Of a stretch of DNA of 39,477 bases, positions 9,361-16,757 are shown in pieces (position 1 is the stretch's first letter; each line of letters opens with the position of its first letter). This stretch comes from Burkholderiaceae bacterium. GTDB taxonomy: Bacteria > Pseudomonadota > Gammaproteobacteria > Burkholderiales > Burkholderiaceae_F. Below the pieces are notes generated by a model. The model saw only the letters and a list, made by a program, of their open reading frames with translations. It had not been told where the DNA came from and did not search any database. The DNA is taken from positions 1 through 39,477 of the forward strand of contig JAGCMT010000005.1 in NCBI GenBank assembly GCA_017646335.1, given 5' to 3'. A program made the position numbers and the translations under genes.

Positions 9361-9515
9361 TTGTTCACAGCTTGTGGACAGTCCTGTGGATAAGTGTGGA
9401 TAAGCACCTTAACCCCTTGAGAGAAAGGATTTTTGTTATATTGCTTAAAAATTAGGCAACAAAATGTGGATAATCCACCGTTTTTGTTAACAACCCTGTG
9501 GATAACTGTGGATAA
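9361..9515. promoter_or_regulatory. Cluster of five perfect DnaA boxes (origin-like or DnaA-titration region)
   Basis: The gap 9251-9616 (366 nt) has no credible gene but holds five exact copies of TGTGGATAA (complement of the DnaA box TTATCCACA), starting at 9385, 9395, 9465, 9497 and 9507, all in one orientation. Degenerate boxes occur at 9361 (TTGTTCACA) and 9373 (TGTGGACAG). Two pairs have starts exactly 10 bp apart, about one helical turn. The copy at 9465 forms a palindrome, GTGGAT-A-ATCCAC (9466-9478). AT-rich stretches lie between (9428-9453 and 9554-9567). The pattern suits oriC, a datA-like titration site, or DnaA control of pepT. No dnaA, dnaN, rpmH or mnmG is present. Box identity is visible; role is inference. 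Confidence 0.7.
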
Positions 9516-9573
9516 GTACGTTAAGTGCTTGAGCAATGAAGGAGTTTTCAGATTGCTTATTTTTTAAGCAACT
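9383..9573. repeat. Two-copy direct repeat: paired DnaA boxes plus a 7-5-7 hairpin
   Basis: Unit 1 (9383-9460) and unit 2 (9495-9573) are imperfect direct repeats with a 112-bp period. Each begins with CCTGTGGATAA, carries a second box 10 bp later, then CACCTTAA or TACGTTAA, CTTGAG and an AT-rich part. Each ends in a 7-bp hairpin with a 5-nt loop. Hairpin 1 is TTGCTTA/TAGGCAA (9441-9447 with 9453-9459, one G-T pair) and hairpin 2 is TTGCTTA/TAAGCAA (9553-9559 with 9565-9571). The distance from first box to hairpin is exactly 56 bp in both, although the sequence between has diverged. Confidence 0.72.
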
Positions 9574-9589
9574 CGAGAAAAAAGAAAAA

Positions 9590-9603
9590 GCACCCGAAGG
9601 TGC
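9590..9603 (-). terminator. Terminator of tRNA-Ala
   Basis: A GCACC/GGTGC stem has a 4-nt loop. On the minus strand it lies 13 bases after the tRNA 3' end and is followed by T5, C, T6. Confidence 0.75.
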
Positions 9604-9616
9604 CATGCTGAAAATT

Positions 9617-9692
9617 TGGTGGAGATGATGGGACTCGAACCCACTACCTTCGCATTGCGAACGCGACGCTCTACCCGGTGAGCTACATCCCC
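9617..9692 (-). tRNA. tRNA-Ala (anticodon CGC)
   Basis: A 76-nt cloverleaf including an encoded CCA. The acceptor arm is GGGGATG with CATCTCC, giving the G3-U70 wobble that is the main alanine identity element. The D stem is GCTC/GAGC. The anticodon stem is TCGCG/TGCGA with loop TTCGCAA, so the anticodon is CGC and the codon read is GCG. The variable loop has 5 nt, and the T arm is GTGGG-TTCGAGT-CCCAT. The discriminator is A. It is a single tRNA gene with its own terminator, and no neighbouring tRNAs. Confidence 0.95.
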
Positions 9693-9746
9693 GCTCGAAG
9701 AAACTTTTGCTCCTGAAAAAATCGTTTGACAAGACCCAAATGGAAA

Positions 9747-9776
9747 GGCCCGATTCGAATGGTTTCGAACCGGGCC
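9747..9776 (-). terminator. Probable terminator after dcuC
   Basis: A 13-bp stem (9747-9759 with 9764-9776, one G-T pair) and a 4-nt loop lie 27 bases past the dcuC stop on the minus strand. The tail is only TTTCCATTT, so it may be a weak terminator or an mRNA-end stabiliser. Confidence 0.5.
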
Positions 9777-9802
9777 GGACCTGTCAGTTAATCATCAATA
9801 AA

Positions 9803-11170
9803 TTAGATGAAGAGGATCCAGTTAACGACCAAGGTCACCACGAAGGCAACGCCCATCGGGATGCACGTACGGCGAACGATACCCCTCGGGCTCACACCCA
9901 CGGCACCGGCCACAGCGATCACAACACCGGCCACCGGGCTCATAGCACGGAGGATACCGGAAGCGAATTGCATCGGCGTGACGATGGCAGCGGCTTGACC
10001 ACCGAGACCGGCAGCCACGTCCGGAGCCAAAGCGGCAAAGGAGGAGTAAGCACCGACGCCGGAACCCGTCAAGAACGTCACGGCACCGACGATACTCGTC
10101 AAGACAGCCGTCATACCGCCCATACCAAGGCCGAGACCTTGAGCGGAGTCGATCAACAAGGACACAACACCCGTTGCCTTCAAACCGGCTGCGAAGAATT
10201 CAGCGCAGATGATCAAAGCAACGATCGAAGCGAACAAGGCACCCATCTTCTTGTAGAAAATGATGGCATCGCCAAACACCTTCTTCATGTCACGATGACG
10301 GATCAATTCGATCACAACGACGAACATCCAAACCATGAGCAAAGCGGAAATCGTATTGAGCTTGATGCCGCTATAAACGAGCTTGGAGAAGATGATCATC
10401 AAGAAGATCGGAAGAATCGGGAACAAGGCATACCAAGCCGGAGCGTCCGGAGCGTCAACGGGCTTGAGTTCTTGCATTTCGACGTAGTTGTCGTCGTTCT
10501 TGTTGTCGTAGTACTTTTGCACGAAGTAGTGCGTCACGGCAACGGCGGCCAACACGCACAAAGCGACCGGCAATTGATATTGGACCAAATAAATGATCGG
10601 ATCGAGACCGGCGGTCTTAGCAGCCAAGTTAGCCGTACCGGCCGTCGGAGCAAAACCGATACTACCCGTCGTTGCAATCACGGCACCGGCAGCAGCTGCG
10701 CTCACGCCCACGCCACGAAGAATCGGGAACAAAGCGACCAAGAGCAACATGGCCAAACCGGCAGCAGACGGAATCACCGTCACGAGCGAGTGACCGATCA
10801 AGTAACCCAAAACCAAAACCACGTACGGTTGAGAAAGCTTACGCAACGGGTTGATACACACGTTGACCAAAGACTTTGCAGCACCGATGCGATCCATGTA
10901 ACCGGCGAAACCACCGGCCGTCATGATGAGGAAGCCCGTACCGGCGACTTGTTTCGTACTAATGGTGCGAAGCAAATCGAAAATATCGAACCACACCAAA
11001 CCGGAGGTCTTCACGCCCTTGGGCAAGAAGTTCGTGACACCGAACAAGATGGCGATGACAAGCATCACCAAACCGGTGAACAACAACACCATGTGCGTTT
11101 GCTTGCGTTGGATAAGCAAGTAACCGCAATAACAGAGAACGAGAATTGATAGCCAAGGCATTAGAGACAT
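9803..11170 (-). CDS. dcuC: DcuC-family anaerobic C4-dicarboxylate carrier
   Basis: A polytopic inner-membrane transporter of 455 aa with roughly a dozen hydrophobic segments and short loops. Composition and landmarks (VIPSAAGLAMLLLVALFPILRGVGVS, TGSIGFAPTAGTANLAA, FLTGSGVGAYSSFAALAP) match the C4-dicarboxylate DcuC family. DcuC carriers exchange or export succinate, fumarate, malate or aspartate during anaerobic growth. Of the two adjacent ATGs (11173 and 11170), the second gives the better 6-nt spacing to AAGGAG. The upstream lyase gene on the same strand ends 35 bases before, so the two probably form one operon. Direction of transport cannot be told from sequence. Confidence 0.85.
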   Translation of the reverse strand: MSLMPWLSILVLCYCGYLLIQRKQTHMVLLFTGLVMLVIAILFGVTNFLPKGVKTSGLVWFDIFDLLRTISTKQVAGTGFLIMTAGGFAGYMDRIGAAKSLVNVCINPLRKLSQPYVVLVLGYLIGHSLVTVIPSAAGLAMLLLVALFPILRGVGVSAAAAGAVIATTGSIGFAPTAGTANLAAKTAGLDPIIYLVQYQLPVALCVLAAVAVTHYFVQKYYDNKNDDNYVEMQELKPVDAPDAPAWYALFPILPIFLMIIFSKLVYSGIKLNTISALLMVWMFVVVIELIRHRDMKKVFGDAIIFYKKMGALFASIVALIICAEFFAAGLKATGVVSLLIDSAQGLGLGMGGMTAVLTSIVGAVTFLTGSGVGAYSSFAALAPDVAAGLGGQAAAIVTPMQFASGILRAMSPVAGVVIAVAGAVGVSPRGIVRRTCIPMGVAFVVTLVVNWILFI

Positions 11171-11205
11171 CATGATCTCCTTATTCCATATGAATCAAAG
11201 ATTTA

Positions 11206-12660
11206 TTAAAGATATTGAGAGAAATCTTTTTCCAAACGAGCCAATGCATCGTCAATTTGCGCCGTACGCGTAGCACACCATTGACGAGCCGTTTCGTTTT
11301 GTGCACGACGCGTCACCAACATCGATTCGATACTGGCGGCTTGCGGACCGCCTTCGGTCTTACGATTTTCAACGATGGCATGCGGATCGAGCGCATCACG
11401 GAACTCGGCTTCGCTCATCGGCAATTCCATTTCGTGCCATTCCTTACCCGTGACTTCACGGAAGAGCTCTTGCATCTTCTCGTACGGGAATTCCAACGGA
11501 CGAACGTTATTGGCACGAGCCCAACCGACCATGGCACTTGCAACATGGTGACCGACACGGAACGGTACCCCGTAGTTGGCCATCAAGCGATCGGCCACTT
11601 CTTGCGTTGCCGTCCAGTCGTTATTGAGTTCTTCAAGCGCACGTTCGGGACTGATGCGCAAAGCCTTCAAAACGCGGTCACACATACCGATCAACTTCAC
11701 CGTATCGCGAGCAATCGGAGCACGATTCGTTACAAAGCGCGCATCGCCTTGACCGACGGAAATGTTGTGCATCAAGAAGGCCATTTCAACGGCACCGGCG
11801 CAGACGCTGCTAGCCAAAACACGCGTGCTATTCATCAAGCCCGGATTGCGCTTTTGCGGCATCGCCGACGAGGCGTACGTATTTTCGCCGCCTTCTTGCA
11901 AAATGATCCACGGACGCGGTTGAGCGTATTGGATCATGATGTCTTGGATGAGGATACCGATCGGCAAAGCGATGGATTGCATCACTTGAGCAAATTCGAT
12001 CGGCAAATCGGTCGGTGCACCGTGAACGGCATCAAGCGCATTGATAAACGGACCGTCAAAGCCCAAATAGTCAGCCATCGTGCGACGATCCAAGGGCCAC
12101 CCCGTACCGTTCAAAACGGTCGAACCCATCGGAGAGTGATTGGCACGATTAAAGAGTTCTTGGAGACGATCGCGAGCGCGAATCAAGGATTCGGAAACAC
12201 CCAAGAAATAATGAGAAAGAGAATTGGGTTGAGCGGCCACACCGTTGGTGTAACTCGGAACGACCACACCGCGATGGGTTTCGGCTAAAGCAGTGAAGGT
12301 TTCAAGAAGACCGTTCAATGCATCATGGATTTCCAACACATCGTCACGGAGCATGGCCGTACGATAGGTCGTATGCATGTCTTGACTGGAACGACCGACG
12401 TGCAACTCGGAGATTTCCGGACCGATGATCTCGATCATCTTGGGCTCGACCTTCAAAACACGATCAGGTCGCCACGATCCGTCTTCACCCATGGCGGTCA
12501 CTTGGGCCACGACCGGCGCATAACGACGGGCTTTTTCTTCCGTCAACAAACCGATCTTCGTATTGATTACTACCGTCGCGCGGTTCATGGCGCAAAGATA
12601 GAAAAACTGATCGCGCTTTCCATCTTTGGTCAAACCGGACAAGGTCACTTTTTCTGACAT
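11206..12660 (-). CDS. Argininosuccinate lyase-like enzyme (fumarase/aspartase superfamily), substrate unknown
   Basis: The 484-aa protein belongs to the C-N lyase superfamily that releases fumarate from succinyl-amino compounds. The signature loop is SSAMPQKRNP (residues 264-273), with the catalytic Ser in the flexible loop. ASL-like blocks NHSPMGSTVLNGTGWPLDR and AAQPNSLSHYFLG are present. Two substrate blocks differ from true argininosuccinate lyase: the family's SRND is SSQD (91-94), and the YTH of the catalytic-His block is YTN (137-139). No other arginine-biosynthesis gene is nearby. The following dcuC gene suggests a catabolic lyase feeding fumarate into anaerobic respiration. GGAGG lies 6 bases before the ATG at 12660. 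EDDS lyase-like or other aspartate-adduct lyases are alternatives. Confidence 0.78.
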   Translation of the reverse strand: MSEKVTLSGLTKDGKRDQFFYLCAMNRATVVINTKIGLLTEEKARRYAPVVAQVTAMGEDGSWRPDRVLKVEPKMIEIIGPEISELHVGRSSQDMHTTYRTAMLRDDVLEIHDALNGLLETFTALAETHRGVVVPSYTNGVAAQPNSLSHYFLGVSESLIRARDRLQELFNRANHSPMGSTVLNGTGWPLDRRTMADYLGFDGPFINALDAVHGAPTDLPIEFAQVMQSIALPIGILIQDIMIQYAQPRPWIILQEGGENTYASSAMPQKRNPGLMNSTRVLASSVCAGAVEMAFLMHNISVGQGDARFVTNRAPIARDTVKLIGMCDRVLKALRISPERALEELNNDWTATQEVADRLMANYGVPFRVGHHVASAMVGWARANNVRPLEFPYEKMQELFREVTGKEWHEMELPMSEAEFRDALDPHAIVENRKTEGGPQAASIESMLVTRRAQNETARQWCATRTAQIDDALARLEKDFSQYL

Positions 12661-12694
12661 GTATACCTCCAACTGCTCAATTTTTCATACGGTT

Positions 12695-12724
12695 ATTATC
12701 GCCGTTTACACTTTGATACAACAA
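12695..12724 (-). promoter_or_regulatory. Candidate sigma-70 promoter of the lyase-dcuC operon
   Basis: On the minus strand TTGTTG (12719-12724) and GATAAT (12695-12700) are 18 bp apart, 35 bases ahead of the lyase start. They sit between the U32 terminator and the lyase Shine-Dalgarno. The match to consensus is partial. Confidence 0.45.
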
Positions 12725-12779
12725 GAAAATCATACAAAAATCAGCCACTTTTTTCGCTACTTCTAGGTGAAAAAACGAA

Positions 12780-12802
12780 GCCGATGAGGGTTAATCATCG
12801 GC
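12780..12802 (-). terminator. Rho-independent terminator after the U32 gene
   Basis: An 8-bp GCCGATGA/TCATCGGC stem has a 7-nt loop, followed on the minus strand by TTCGTTTTTT. It lies 21 bases past the U32 stop and separates that unit from the lyase operon. Confidence 0.8.
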
Positions 12803-12823
12803 TTTGTTGGTATTGACTGATTT

Positions 12824-14083
12824 TTAGAGCGGATCGCCTAAGGGATCGACCTTTTGCAAGAGATAGAGCTTGTCATTTTCTCGGATACGCTCAGGCACCT
12901 TAAACGTAACGTCCATCCCCTTTTCAACCGCGTCAAGCACGTTTTCTTCTTGACGGACTTCATCCAAATCGATGTAGACGGCACCCGTCGTCGGACCGAT
13001 CACGACCAAACGATCGCCGGGCTTAAAGCCGTAGGCTTGAATTTGGAAGTGACCGATGCCGGACTTGCTGTAGTAGTGCAAGCACTTACCGACATAGACC
13101 TTCTTTTCCGTTGCCAACGAACCGTAACGATCGGTCCACTCACCCATCGTTTGACCCAAATAGTAACCGTCCCAGAAACCGCGATTGAAAACCGTCGCCA
13201 AACGATCGTCCCAAGAGCGGCTCGTCTCTTCGTCCCAACGGCCTTCGAGCACGGCGTTAATCGCTTCGTCATAGCATTCGACCACCGTACGAACGTATTC
13301 CGGACCACGAGCACGACCTTCGATCTTGAAGACGCGCACACCGGCCTTCATCATCAAATCCATGAAACCGATCGTCTTCAAATCCTTCGGGCTCATGATG
13401 TACTTGTTGTCGACTTCGAGCTCGATATCGCGTTCTTTATCTTTGACGATGTAGCTGCGACGGCAGTTTTGCAAACAACCGCCTCGATTGGCGCTACGGC
13501 CACGCGTATTCAAGCTCAAGTAACACTTGCCGCTGATAGCCATGCAAAGCGCACCGTGACAGAACATTTCGATACGGATGCGTTCACCGTTCGGACCACG
13601 AATGTCTTCTTCATCGATCGCACGAGCGATCTTGGCCACTTGCTTCATATTGAGCTCGCGAGCCAACACGACCACGTCGGCAAACTTGGCGTAAAAGCGC
13701 AAAGCCTCCACGTTGGAGATGTTCAATTGCGTCGAAAGATGGACCTCTTGACCGATCGATGCGCAATAGTTCATCACGGCGATATCGCTGGCAATGATGG
13801 CGGAAATTTGGGCTTCTTTTGCCGCATCGAGAATTTCACGCATCAACTCCATGTCTTCGTCATAGATGATCGTATTGACGGTCAAGTAACTCTTGACATC
13901 GTGCTCGCGGCAAATGGCGGCGATTTCTTTCAAATCATGAATGGTGAAAGCCTTCGCAGAATGCGCACGCATGTTCAAGTTTTCAATGCCGAAATAAATG
14001 GAATCGGCACCGGCTTGAATGGCAGCGGCCAACGAATCGCGAGAACCCACCGGGGCCATGATTTCAAAATCTTTACGTTGCAT
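12824..14083 (-). CDS. Peptidase U32 family protein (TrhP/RlhA-like RNA hydroxylation factor)
   Basis: The 419-aa protein carries the U32 signature, with Glu172, Cys180 and Cys187 in the EMFCHGALC and GKCYLS blocks. Two further cysteines (Cys203, Cys207) are spaced to bind an iron-sulfur cluster. E. coli members TrhP and RlhA are needed for 5-hydroxyuridine in tRNA and 5-hydroxycytidine in 23S rRNA; others in the family act in ubiquinone synthesis or are called collagenase-like. The N-terminal half is a TIM-barrel-like repeat; the C-terminal ~90 residues form the small beta domain. I cannot assign it to TrhP or RlhA. The ATG at 14083 has only a weak AAGAAC Shine-Dalgarno. The GNAT gene ends 68 bases upstream. 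Confidence 0.83.
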   Translation of the reverse strand: MQRKDFEIMAPVGSRDSLAAAIQAGADSIYFGIENLNMRAHSAKAFTIHDLKEIAAICREHDVKSYLTVNTIIYDEDMELMREILDAAKEAQISAIIASDIAVMNYCASIGQEVHLSTQLNISNVEALRFYAKFADVVVLARELNMKQVAKIARAIDEEDIRGPNGERIRIEMFCHGALCMAISGKCYLSLNTRGRSANRGGCLQNCRRSYIVKDKERDIELEVDNKYIMSPKDLKTIGFMDLMMKAGVRVFKIEGRARGPEYVRTVVECYDEAINAVLEGRWDEETSRSWDDRLATVFNRGFWDGYYLGQTMGEWTDRYGSLATEKKVYVGKCLHYYSKSGIGHFQIQAYGFKPGDRLVVIGPTTGAVYIDLDEVRQEENVLDAVEKGMDVTFKVPERIRENDKLYLLQKVDPLGDPL

Positions 14084-14151
14084 AGTTCTTTTGTTTTTCT
14101 ATCTGATCGAATGGCTTGGATTGTACCGAAAAAGGCTTTTCCGTCAAACAA

Positions 14152-14637
14152 TTAGAACGTTAATACCATATCGTACCAGGCTGCTCCGCCGTGAACGGAA
14201 GCCGACAAGCCACGATTTTCGTAGCCAAACTGCTCGTAGTACGGAATCAACTCTTCCTTACAGGTCAAAATCAAACCCTTACGACCTTCTTCACGAGCCT
14301 TTTCAATAAAGGACATCATCAAAAGCGCACCGAACCCTTGATGGCGCTCTTTCGGAATCACGGCCAAACCGAACACGCTTTGCCATTCACCTTTGGGATC
14401 GTGACGAGAAGCATCGGCAAAAAGATCATCGGTAATCGTCATTTGATTGGTGACCATCCCGTCGATCAAACCGATGGGCTTCCCCATCAATTCCAAAATC
14501 AAAAACGAATCGGCAAAAACGGCCAAGCGCTTTTCAAAGTTTTCCAACGAGCAAGCTTCGGCCGGCGGAAACGAGGCCGATTCGATCGCATAAAGCGCTT
14601 TAGCATCGGAAGCCGTTGCTACACGAATATTGAGCAT
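14152..14637 (-). CDS. GNAT-family N-acetyltransferase
   Basis: A 161-aa single-domain acetyl-CoA-dependent acyltransferase. The acetyl-CoA pyrophosphate loop is seen in RHQGFGALLM after the beta-4 strand VFGLAVIP. The N-terminal part (RVATASDAKALYAIESASFPPAEACS) resembles the arylalkylamine/AANAT-like branch of GNATs. The C-terminus has the usual PYYEQFGYENRG. The acceptor substrate is unknown. The frame extends to a TTG at 14649, but the ATG at 14637 has GGAG at 6 bases and is preferred. It lies between the VOC gene and the U32 gene on the same strand. Confidence 0.82.
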   Translation of the reverse strand: MLNIRVATASDAKALYAIESASFPPAEACSLENFEKRLAVFADSFLILELMGKPIGLIDGMVTNQMTITDDLFADASRHDPKGEWQSVFGLAVIPKERHQGFGALLMMSFIEKAREEGRKGLILTCKEELIPYYEQFGYENRGLSASVHGGAAWYDMVLTF

Positions 14638-14656
14638 CTTTTTCTCCAAAAAGAAA

Positions 14657-14684
14657 GACGCAGCTTCTCAATCAAAACTGCGCC
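14657..14684 (-). terminator. Possible terminator after the VOC gene
   Basis: A short CGCAG/CTGCG stem with flanking pairing and a 14-nt loop is followed on the minus strand by TTTCTTTTT. It lies 24 bases past the VOC stop. The stem is short, so read-through into the GNAT gene is likely. Confidence 0.4.
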
Positions 14685-14708
14685 TTCGAATGTCTTCTTT
14701 AGGAAGGA

Positions 14709-15113
14709 TTACTTCTTCCAGTGACCATGAACAAGGACCACGCGGTAACCGTCAGCGTCTTCATAAGCAACGCACGGGTACTTACCTTGAACGTATTGAG
14801 CCGGGGGCGTCACTTGAGAAACACCGGCATCGAACATGGAGTGCATCATCTTGTTCCATTGAGCGCCGTCTTCAATGCAGAAAACACGGTAGTACTCCAT
14901 GGACGGTGCACGCGGAGCTTGGTCGTCACCACGGTGGTGAGAGAACTCAAATTGATACGGCCAATCCTTGTGACCGAACAAAATGGTATCCATCCCGTCA
15001 ACGTTTTCGGAACGATCAAGGATCTCAAAACCCAAACCATCACGATAGAACGGAATCAACAATTCGATATCCTTGGTCAAGCGAGATAAACGCAACTTCG
15101 GGAAGTCAGACAT
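14709..15113 (-). CDS. VOC (glyoxalase/bleomycin resistance) family protein
   Basis: A small cytoplasmic protein of 134 aa with a paired beta-alpha-beta-beta-beta fold: LRLSRLTKDIELLIPFYRDGLGFEIL in the first module and VAYEDADGYRVVLVHGHW in the second. Both parts are hallmarks of VOC enzymes, which use a metal to act on small molecules (glyoxalase I, dioxygenases, epimerases). Metal ligands of classical glyoxalase I cannot be placed with confidence, so no reaction is assigned. AAGGAG lies 8 bases before the ATG. A perfect TATAAT about 40 bases upstream probably belongs to its promoter. It is divergent from pepA. Confidence 0.82.
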   Translation of the reverse strand: MSDFPKLRLSRLTKDIELLIPFYRDGLGFEILDRSENVDGMDTILFGHKDWPYQFEFSHHRGDDQAPRAPSMEYYRVFCIEDGAQWNKMMHSMFDAGVSQVTPPAQYVQGKYPCVAYEDADGYRVVLVHGHWKK

Positions 15114-15152
15114 TTTCCAAACTCCTTAAATGAATTTCTGTGTTGAAGTCTA

Positions 15153-15181
15153 ATTATAGATTTTTGAATTATTAATTTCTG
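15153..15181 (-). promoter_or_regulatory. Candidate promoter of the VOC gene
   Basis: A consensus -10 TATAAT (minus strand, 15153-15158) lies in an AT-rich divergent region 40 bases before the VOC start. No good -35 element is seen at 16-19 bp, so the call rests on the -10. Confidence 0.35.
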
Positions 15182-15276
15182 AAAATTTCACTTGATTTTG
15201 CTTAACTTTTGGTAGGAAATATCGGGCTTTCCATTAAAATTGGAAGGTTATTTTTGAGAAGTTGAAAGGTAGAGTC

Positions 15277-16740
15277 ATGCAGTTAAAAATCTGTGCGCAA
15301 AGCATTGAAACCGTCCAAACCGACGCCGTGGTCGTCGGTGTTTTTTCTGACGGCATCATGACGCCTTCGGCCGCTTACGCCGAAGCTGCCTGTGAAGGGG
15401 CAATCACCGAAATGATTGCCGAAGGTGACTTTGACACGAAGTTGGGTTCGACCATCGTTCTTCGTGACATGGAAGGCATCTGGTCTCGCCGCTTGGTCCT
15501 TTTGGGTTTGGGTAAGCTCGAAGACTATGACGACGACGCTTTTGTTCAAGCCGTCGGTGCCGCCTTGAAAGCCACGAAAGCCCAAACGGTCGCCTTGCCT
15601 TTAGAAGACTGGATTCCGCCCGCTCGTACGATCGAATGGGCCGTGGAGCATTTCGCTCGCTTGGCTTTGACGCAAAAAGAACCGTTGAAGTGCGACGAAG
15701 TGGAATTGATCGACGATCACACCTACATGGTGGTCGTTGAAGAAGAAAAAAAGAGCATCGCCAAAGCCTTGAAGATCGGTCAGGCCAAGGCCCGTGCCGT
15801 CAATGACGCCAAGTACTGGGCCAACATGCCCGCCAATTTCTGTACGCCTCAATTCTTGGCTGAAACCGCCATGAAGATGGCCGACATCAAGCATGTCACC
15901 GTGAAGATCCACGACGAAGATGCGATCCGCGAATTGGGTATGAATGCCTTTTTGGCCGTCGCTCAAGGTTCTCGCGTCGCTCCCCGCTTTATCGAATTGC
16001 ATTACCAAGGTGCCTCCAAGAGTAAGGCTCCGTTGGTAATGGTCGGTAAGGGCATCACGTTTGATGCCGGCGGTCTTTGTTTGAAGCCGGGCGCACACAT
16101 GACGGAAATGAAGTACGACATGTGCGGTGCCGCTGCCGTGATGGCCGCTTTCAAAGCGATTGCCAAATTGGGCATGAAGCGAAATGTCATCGCGTTGATT
16201 CCTGCTTGTGAAAACTTGCCCGACGGCATTGCTTATAAGCCTTCCGATGTGATCACCGCATTGAACGGCAAAACGATCGAAGTACAAAACACCGATGCCG
16301 AAGGTCGCTTGATCTTGGCCGACGCCTTGGCTTACGCCGCGCGTTTTGAGCCGCGTGCCATCGTTGACGTGGCGACTTTAACGGGTGCCATGGGGGTTGC
16401 CTTGGGCAATCATCACCACGGTCTGTTTGTCAACGATCCGAAGCTCTGTCAGGCCATGGAAGAGGCGGCCGACCGTACGATGGAAGCCCTTTGGGCGCTC
16501 CCCTTCGGCGGTCGCTATTACAAGGATTTGTTGAAGTCCAACGTGGCTGACATCGCCAACATCGGTCCGCGAGGTGAAGCCGGTGCCAGCGTGGCAGCAA
16601 CCTTCTTGGCTGCCTTCGTTCCCGAAGGCACGCCGTGGGCTCACTTGGATATCGCCATGACGGCGTGGAAGAGCGGTCGCATGCCGCAAGCCACGGGTCG
16701 CCCCGTGCCGCTTTTGATCGACTGGATCGCCAACGCTTAA
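15277..16740 (+). CDS. pepA: Leucyl aminopeptidase (M17, cytosol aminopeptidase)
   Basis: A hexameric di-metal aminopeptidase of 487 aa that degrades peptides; in E. coli PepA also binds DNA. The catalytic C-terminal domain has the first metal/active-site block GKGITFDAGGLCLKPG with Lys and Asp, the YDMCGAAAV segment, and the M17 signature NTDAEGRL at 338-345. The N-terminal domain is the less conserved macro-domain-like part. The frame opens at a TTG (15262), but ATG 15277 gives the usual start and is preceded by AAAGGT and AGAG. holC follows after 17 bases, a conserved arrangement in beta- and gammaproteobacteria. Confidence 0.94.
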   Translation: MQLKICAQSIETVQTDAVVVGVFSDGIMTPSAAYAEAACEGAITEMIAEGDFDTKLGSTIVLRDMEGIWSRRLVLLGLGKLEDYDDDAFVQAVGAALKATKAQTVALPLEDWIPPARTIEWAVEHFARLALTQKEPLKCDEVELIDDHTYMVVVEEEKKSIAKALKIGQAKARAVNDAKYWANMPANFCTPQFLAETAMKMADIKHVTVKIHDEDAIRELGMNAFLAVAQGSRVAPRFIELHYQGASKSKAPLVMVGKGITFDAGGLCLKPGAHMTEMKYDMCGAAAVMAAFKAIAKLGMKRNVIALIPACENLPDGIAYKPSDVITALNGKTIEVQNTDAEGRLILADALAYAARFEPRAIVDVATLTGAMGVALGNHHHGLFVNDPKLCQAMEEAADRTMEALWALPFGGRYYKDLLKSNVADIANIGPRGEAGASVAATFLAAFVPEGTPWAHLDIAMTAWKSGRMPQATGRPVPLLIDWIANA

Positions 16741-16757
16741 TTTTCTAGGAGTGCGCC

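Noticed and set aside
9276..9732. Two minus-strand frames (9276-9536 and 9487-9732) sharing a similar VLIH-YPQ peptide
   Set aside because: The shared peptide only reflects the duplicated DnaA-box sequence; one frame runs through the tRNA and neither has a ribosome binding site or conserved product.
9707..11149. 480-codon plus-strand frame opposite dcuC
   Set aside because: Low-complexity His/Asp/Thr/Gln-rich product, typical of antisense to a membrane-protein gene; dcuC is certain on the other strand.
12685..12697. CATACGGTTAT shared with position 20638 as a possible regulatory motif
   Set aside because: An 11-12 base match between two places in a 39-kb window is expected many times by chance, and the contexts differ.
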